Below are positions 6,798-10,118 of a DNA stretch of 10,118 nt, piece after piece (the first letter of the stretch is position 1; the number at the start of each line of letters is the position of its first letter). The stretch covers positions 1 to 10,118 of the forward strand of contig CAJPOL010000067.1 in assembly GCA_905372265.1 (NCBI GenBank), written 5' to 3'. The translations under genes were made by a program, and so were the position numbers. The notes below the pieces were generated by a model. It saw only the letters and a program-made list of their open reading frames with translations, did no database searches and was not told the DNA's origin. Source of the DNA: an uncultured Treponema sp. (GTDB lineage Bacteria; Spirochaetota; Spirochaetia; Treponematales; Treponemataceae).

Positions 6798-6860
6798 GAT
6801 ACAGGTAGATCACTCCATATTTTCGGTTGTAGCCGGTCGTTGTAATGAACTCGCCCTTAA

Positions 6861-6905
6861 AATACAACAGTTGAACAAAATATGAATTTTGGAAACTGTT
6901 GTATT
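6861..6905. repeat. Long hairpin downstream of the exporter operon
   Basis: AATACAACAGTT (6861-6872) pairs perfectly with AACTGTTGTATT (6894-6905). A second stem, CAAAAT (6876-6881) with ATTTTG (6886-6891), sits on top across a small internal loop. It lies about 65 nt after the barrel gene's stop. It could end the operon transcript or protect its 3' end, but the T-run of an intrinsic terminator is missing. Confidence 0.55.
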
Positions 6906-6907
6906 GA

Positions 6908-6922
6908 TGCGCGAAAAGCGCA
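6908..6922. repeat. Short GC hairpin
   Basis: TGCGC (6908-6912) and GCGCA (6918-6922) form a perfect 5-bp stem around a GAAAA loop, 2 nt after the preceding long hairpin. No T-run follows. Confidence 0.4.
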
Positions 6923-6932
6923 CACGTTAATA

Positions 6933-6964
6933 GTCAAGTTTGCTTTGCAAATTTGACCGGTCAA
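6933..6964. repeat. Hairpin fused to a 12-bp palindrome
   Basis: GTCAAGTTTGC (6933-6943) pairs with GCAAATTTGAC (6947-6957) through one G-T wobble and a TTT loop. The right arm runs into the perfect palindrome TTGACCGGTCAA (6953-6964). The outer bases GTCAA/TTGAC match those of the hairpin at 629-660. Confidence 0.5.
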
Positions 6965-6987
6965 TACCGACATGGACGGCATCATTA

Positions 6988-7013
6988 AAAAATATACAAA
7001 GATGTACATTTTT
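6988..7013 (+). terminator. AT-rich hairpin with T-run, possible weak terminator
   Basis: AAAAATATAC (6988-6997) pairs with GTACATTTTT (7004-7013) with one mismatch and a 6-nt loop. The descending arm ends in TTTTT. The stem is AT-rich and therefore weak. It is placed to separate the exporter operon from the nrdA promoter just downstream, and because the arms are A- and T-runs it could work in both directions. Confidence 0.35.
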
Positions 7014-7046
7014 CCGGTTAGATTTAACGTGATGCAATGCGGTCTC

Positions 7047-7075
7047 TTGACGGGTGGCTGCTTTACCGCTAGAAT
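7047..7075 (+). promoter_or_regulatory. Strong sigma70-type promoter of nrdA
   Basis: TTGACG (7047-7052) and TAGAAT (7070-7075) are separated by 17 nt, each matching five of six consensus bases. Transcription would start near 7082, giving a leader of about 25 nt that includes the Shine-Dalgarno at 7096-7102. This makes nrdA its own transcription unit. Confidence 0.65.
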
Positions 7076-7107
7076 TTTACGCTATACCTCGCGTTAAGGA
7101 AGTAAAA

Positions 7108-9651
7108 ATGGATATTATTAAGCGCAACGGTGAAAAAGAGGCGTACAATGCCGAGAAAATAGAACTCGCGATGCAGGCGGCTTTTAATAGCGTATCGGAT
7201 TCAGGGCGTACCGAATCCGATACAAAGACTATTCTCCGCACAATGACGGCGGAGATCGAAGCGGACATTTATGAGCTGAGTAGAAACGGTAACTCGGTGC
7301 AGGTAGAGACCATTCAAGACCTCGTCGAAAAAACGCTGATCGAACATAACTTTTATGCCGAAGTAAAAAATTTCATCCTATACCGTGTTGAGCAGACAAA
7401 AAAACGCGATGCACGGCACAATATCTCCTCACATTTTTCTTCCTTAGACATACTTCCGCCTCTGACTGCCATTCAGCGTGATTTTCCTGAGGAACAGTAT
7501 AGCCTCACCTTTCTTTTTCATAAATTTGAATCGTTCCGTAAGGACGGTATGACCGAAGGGGAGCTGTTGGGGATTCTGATAAAGGCGGCTGTTGAATTGA
7601 CTGCGCAGGAAGCGCCTGCATGGGAATTCATTGCCGCCCGTCTTTTGATGCTTGATTTTTCAACAAAGCTGGCGCACGAGCTTGAAAAACGGAATATTCA
7701 TTCCTTTTATGAGAAGATAAGCTATCTGGAAGAGAAAGAATTATACGGTGCATACATCCGCGCAGGGTATTCAAAAGAGGAGCTGGAGGAAGCCTACACC
7801 TATATCGATGAAACGCGGAATAACCTTTTTACCTACAGCGGGCTTGATTTATTACTGCGCCGGTATGTCATTGCGACACGGGGACACATTCCGCTTGAAA
7901 CTCCGCAGGAGATGTTTTTAGGGATTGCGCTCCATTTAGCGCTGCAAGAACGGCATAACCGTATGACATGGGTACGCCGGTTTTACCTCATGCTGAGTTC
8001 CTTACAGGTTACCATGGCGACGCCGACGCTTTCAAATGCCCGTAAGCCCTATCATCAGCTGTCCTCCTGCTTCATCGATACGGTTCCGGACTCCCTTGAC
8101 GGGATTTACCGCAGTATCGATAACTTTGCAAAAATTTCAAAATTCGGCGGCGGCATGGGGCTGTACTTCGGAAAAATCCGTGCGGTCGGCGCTCCGATCC
8201 GCGGTTTTCAAGGAGCGGCTGGCGGCGTTATCCGGTGGATAAAACTTGCAAATGATACGGCTGTTGCAGTTGATCAGCTCGGCGTCAGGCAGGGATCGGT
8301 AGCAGTATACTTAGACGTGTGGCACAAGGATGTTCCCGAGTTTCTTCAGCTCCGTACCAATAACGGCGATGACCGTATGAAAGCGCATGATGTATTTCCG
8401 GCGCTCTGCTGCCCCGATTTGTTTTGGCGTATGGCCGAACAGGATATTGAATCGTCATGGTATCTTATGTGCCCGCATGAAATCTTAACGGTGAAAGGAT
8501 ATGCGCTCGAGGATTTTTACGGTGAGGCATGGGAGCAGCGCTACCGCGACTGTATCAATGACGGGCGTATTTCAAAACGGGAAATCCCGTTAAAGGAATT
8601 GATCCGGCTGGTGCTCAAATCGGCGGTGGAAACGGGTACCCCCTTTATTTTTAACCGTGATCACGCAAACCGTGCAAATCCGAACGGCCATAAAGGAATG
8701 ATCTATTGTTCAAACCTGTGTACGGAAATTGCGCAGAACATGAGTCCGATTGACACCGTAACAACCGGCATAGAGACACAAGAAGGAGAAACCGTTGTTG
8801 TAACGGTAACAAAACCCGGAGATTTCGTTGTCTGCAATCTCGCTTCGCTCGTGCTCGGCAATATTGCTGTTGAGGATGATGACGCATTGGCAGAGGTTGT
8901 GGAGTCGGCGGTACGCGCCTTAGACAATGTGATTGATCTCAATTTTTATCCGGTGCCCTATGCGAAAATTACCAACGAACGGTACCGTGCGATAGGGCTG
9001 GGAGCATCAGGTTATCATCATCTGCTTGCCCGCCGCCGTATTGCGTGGGAAAACGAAGAGCATATCCGCTTTGCCGAAAACCTTTTTGAGCGGATTAATT
9101 ATCATGCAATAACGGCCAGTATGCGTATTGCGGCGGAAAAGGGTGCATACCGCTTGTTTGAAGGCAGCGATTGGCAAACCGGCGCCTATTTTGAAAAACG
9201 CGGCTATCAGAGCGAATGCTGGCAGCAGCTCAGAAAGCAAGTTGCGGAAAAAGGTATGAGGAACGGGTATCTTTTGGCAATAGCGCCGACAAGCTCTACT
9301 TCGATTATTGCAGGCACTACGGCCGGCATTGATCCTATTATGAAACGTTACTTTTTGGAAGAGAAAAAAGGCTCGCTGATGCCGCGTGTAGCCCCGTCCC
9401 TTTCGCTTGAAACATACTGGCTCTATAAAAATGCGCATACAATCGATCAGCTATGGAGCATCCGCGCAGCGGGCGTACGGCAGCGCCACATCGATCAAGC
9501 GCAATCAATGAACCTCTACATCACCAATGAGTACACGTTCAGGCAAGTGCTCAACCTTTACCTTGAAGCGTGGAAACAGGGCATTAAGTCAATTTATTAT
9601 ATACGGAGCCGCGCCCTTGAAGTTGAAGAATGCGAGAGCTGCAGCTCGTAA
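7108..9651 (+). CDS. nrdA: Class I ribonucleoside-diphosphate reductase, alpha (catalytic) subunit
   Basis: This 847-residue cytoplasmic enzyme reduces ribonucleoside diphosphates to deoxyribonucleotides together with a radical-generating beta subunit. An N-terminal ATP-cone (IIKRNGEKEAYNAEKIELAM, residues 3-22 onward) provides allosteric on/off control. Class I residues are all present: C321 (SSCFIDT) and C576 (VVCNLASL) as the redox pair, N536-C538-E540 (SNLCTEI) in the active site, PTSSTS (727-732) at the phosphate site, Y830-Y831 (SIYY) for radical transfer, and the tail pair C842/C845 (CESCSS) for re-reduction. The start at 7108 follows AAGGAAG at 7096-7102; an upstream in-frame ATG at 7054 lies inside the promoter. 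Two stop codons (TAA TAG) end the gene. No nrdB follows within the window, so the beta subunit must be encoded elsewhere. Its codons appear more GC-rich at third positions than those of the exporter operon (judged by eye). Confidence 0.96.
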   Translation: MDIIKRNGEKEAYNAEKIELAMQAAFNSVSDSGRTESDTKTILRTMTAEIEADIYELSRNGNSVQVETIQDLVEKTLIEHNFYAEVKNFILYRVEQTKKRDARHNISSHFSSLDILPPLTAIQRDFPEEQYSLTFLFHKFESFRKDGMTEGELLGILIKAAVELTAQEAPAWEFIAARLLMLDFSTKLAHELEKRNIHSFYEKISYLEEKELYGAYIRAGYSKEELEEAYTYIDETRNNLFTYSGLDLLLRRYVIATRGHIPLETPQEMFLGIALHLALQERHNRMTWVRRFYLMLSSLQVTMATPTLSNARKPYHQLSSCFIDTVPDSLDGIYRSIDNFAKISKFGGGMGLYFGKIRAVGAPIRGFQGAAGGVIRWIKLANDTAVAVDQLGVRQGSVAVYLDVWHKDVPEFLQLRTNNGDDRMKAHDVFPALCCPDLFWRMAEQDIESSWYLMCPHEILTVKGYALEDFYGEAWEQRYRDCINDGRISKREIPLKELIRLVLKSAVETGTPFIFNRDHANRANPNGHKGMIYCSNLCTEIAQNMSPIDTVTTGIETQEGETVVVTVTKPGDFVVCNLASLVLGNIAVEDDDALAEVVESAVRALDNVIDLNFYPVPYAKITNERYRAIGLGASGYHHLLARRRIAWENEEHIRFAENLFERINYHAITASMRIAAEKGAYRLFEGSDWQTGAYFEKRGYQSECWQQLRKQVAEKGMRNGYLLAIAPTSSTSIIAGTTAGIDPIMKRYFLEEKKGSLMPRVAPSLSLETYWLYKNAHTIDQLWSIRAAGVRQRHIDQAQSMNLYITNEYTFRQVLNLYLEAWKQGIKSIYYIRSRALEVEECESCSS

Positions 9652-9671
9652 TAGTTATGGGAATCTCTCAT

Positions 9672-9968
9672 TTAATAGCGGTACGACAGCCTCACGCTGA
9701 TACGGCGCCATAGAATGTCGGTTAGTTCAACGCCTCTATCGGCCCGTGCAAAGTCGATGGTATAAGCGCCTCCCAGAGAAAAATTCCGGTAATTGATTAC
9801 TCCGCCGAAAAGCCATCCGATATTACTGGAGGCTTTTCCGACCGTTGTCGTGCCGCCCGGATATTGCGTTTTATAAGTTTCATACTCTCCCACAAGACCG
9901 GTTTTGGCGGTAAACGATTCGATCGGATTAGTGATAAAGCCGAAGCCGATAACAAGAAATATTGAAGA
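9672..9968 (-). pseudogene. Outer-membrane beta-barrel protein, C-terminal remnant
   Basis: The open frame runs from just after an in-frame TAG (complement of 9969-9971) to TAA at 9672-9674. It reads IFLVIGFGFITNPIESFTAK, then GLVGEYETYKTQYPGGTTT, NIGWLFGGVINYRNFSLGGA and finally TDILWRRISVRLSYRY. Alternating hydrophobic/polar strands, glycine-rich turns and a final Tyr are typical of the last strands of an outer-membrane barrel. There is no signal peptide or credible start: the only candidate is a GTG at 9893 in mid-strand without a ribosome-binding site. So the 5' part has been lost near 9950-9970, where an oppositely oriented coding fragment begins. I cannot name the family. It ends 20 bp after nrdA, convergent with it, and no clear shared terminator lies between them. 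Confidence 0.6.
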
Positions 9969-10035
9969 CTACAAAAATGCAGAAATAAAAGTCCTGTTGC
10001 CGGAAGAATTTATCGGAATGTTCGAATACGGATAA
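9958..10035 (+). pseudogene. Unrecognised protein, C-terminal fragment
   Basis: The plus-strand frame reads NIEDYKNAEIKVLLPEEFIG then MFEYG and stops at TAA (10033-10035). The composition looks like genuine protein, and a terminator-like hairpin follows 15 nt later, as expected for a gene end. Upstream the same frame runs into the antisense of the barrel remnant, so the N-terminal part is missing. The left limit given is the approximate point where the two fragments meet. I do not recognise the protein; a fortuitous frame is possible. Confidence 0.3.
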
Positions 10036-10049
10036 GAAGATTTCTAACA

Positions 10050-10067
10050 CGCCAATGGCGCATTTTT
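10050..10067 (+). terminator. Probable small intrinsic terminator
   Basis: CGCC (10050-10053) and GGCG (10057-10060) form a GC stem with an AAT loop, followed by CATTTTT. It lies 15 nt after the stop of the C-terminal fragment. The stem is short, so strength is uncertain. Confidence 0.4.
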
Positions 10068-10086
10068 ATAAAAAGACTGGAAATTA

Positions 10087-10095
10087 TGATATAAT
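10087..10095 (+). promoter_or_regulatory. Extended -10 promoter reading out of the window
   Basis: TGATATAAT is a perfect extended -10 (TG, one base, TATAAT). No convincing -35 lies 17 nt upstream, which extended -10 promoters do not require. ATG codons at 10105 and 10108 are too close for a normal leader with a ribosome-binding site, so the gene start is probably beyond the right edge. Confidence 0.4.
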
Positions 10096-10118
10096 TGCGA
10101 TATTATGATGAATAAAAT

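Noticed and set aside
6988..7013. NrdR operator upstream of nrdA
   Set aside because: The dyad does not fit the NrdR box consensus, and there is no second box at the usual spacing; it is better read as an AT-rich hairpin.
7054..7107. N-terminally extended NrdA start at 7054
   Set aside because: It lies within the promoter and has no Shine-Dalgarno; the ATP-cone begins naturally at the ATG at 7108.
9636..9647. 12-bp palindrome GAGCTGCAGCTC at the end of nrdA
   Set aside because: It encodes the conserved cysteine tail (ESCSS) and is explained by codon choice; no T-run follows.

Overview
The window looks like a spirochaete chromosome, most likely an oral or animal-associated Treponema. This is an inference from protein style, not a database result. 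It rests on a substrate-binding protein ending its signal peptide in a Treponema-like FAMGGQAE, spirochaete-style outer-membrane proteins ending in aromatic residues, and a class I NrdA encoded without nrdB beside it. No tRNA, rRNA or CRISPR array was seen.

Layout. (a) 1-784, minus strand: a decayed ABC-importer locus. It holds the 5' end of an apparently intact substrate-binding protein gene, preceded by an ATPase gene reduced to its C-terminal TOBE region, then a long hairpin and a 32-codon ORF. (b) 785-964: a divergent control region with several inverted repeats and a tentative promoter. (c) 965-6797, plus strand: a tightly packed four-gene unit. It encodes an IS1595/ISXO2-type transposase relative with degraded catalytic motifs, a 933-aa RND/MMPL exporter, a LolA-like periplasmic protein and a DUF1302-like outer-membrane beta-barrel. 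(d) 6798-7107: a non-coding stretch with four successive hairpins and a strong sigma70-type promoter. (e) 7108-9651: nrdA, complete with all catalytic cysteines. (f) 9652-10118: two truncated genes joined head to head (an outer-membrane protein C-terminus on minus and an unrecognised C-terminus on plus), a terminator-like hairpin, and an extended -10 promoter pointing out of the window.

How the genes work together. The exporter, LolA-like protein and barrel form a plausible trans-envelope route: an inner-membrane pump, a lipid- or lipoprotein-binding periplasmic carrier, and an outer-membrane acceptor. Two observations go beyond the standard description. The first gene is a transposase-derived protein that has kept its helix-turn-helix and an unbroken frame but lost the usual DDE signature, which suggests domestication as a regulator. 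The pump's periplasmic loop and the mature N-terminus of the barrel also share an acidic double DSFF module (14 matches over about 25 aligned positions), which could be a common docking site. NrdA is a separate housekeeping transcription unit. The two ends of the window show genome decay and rearrangement.
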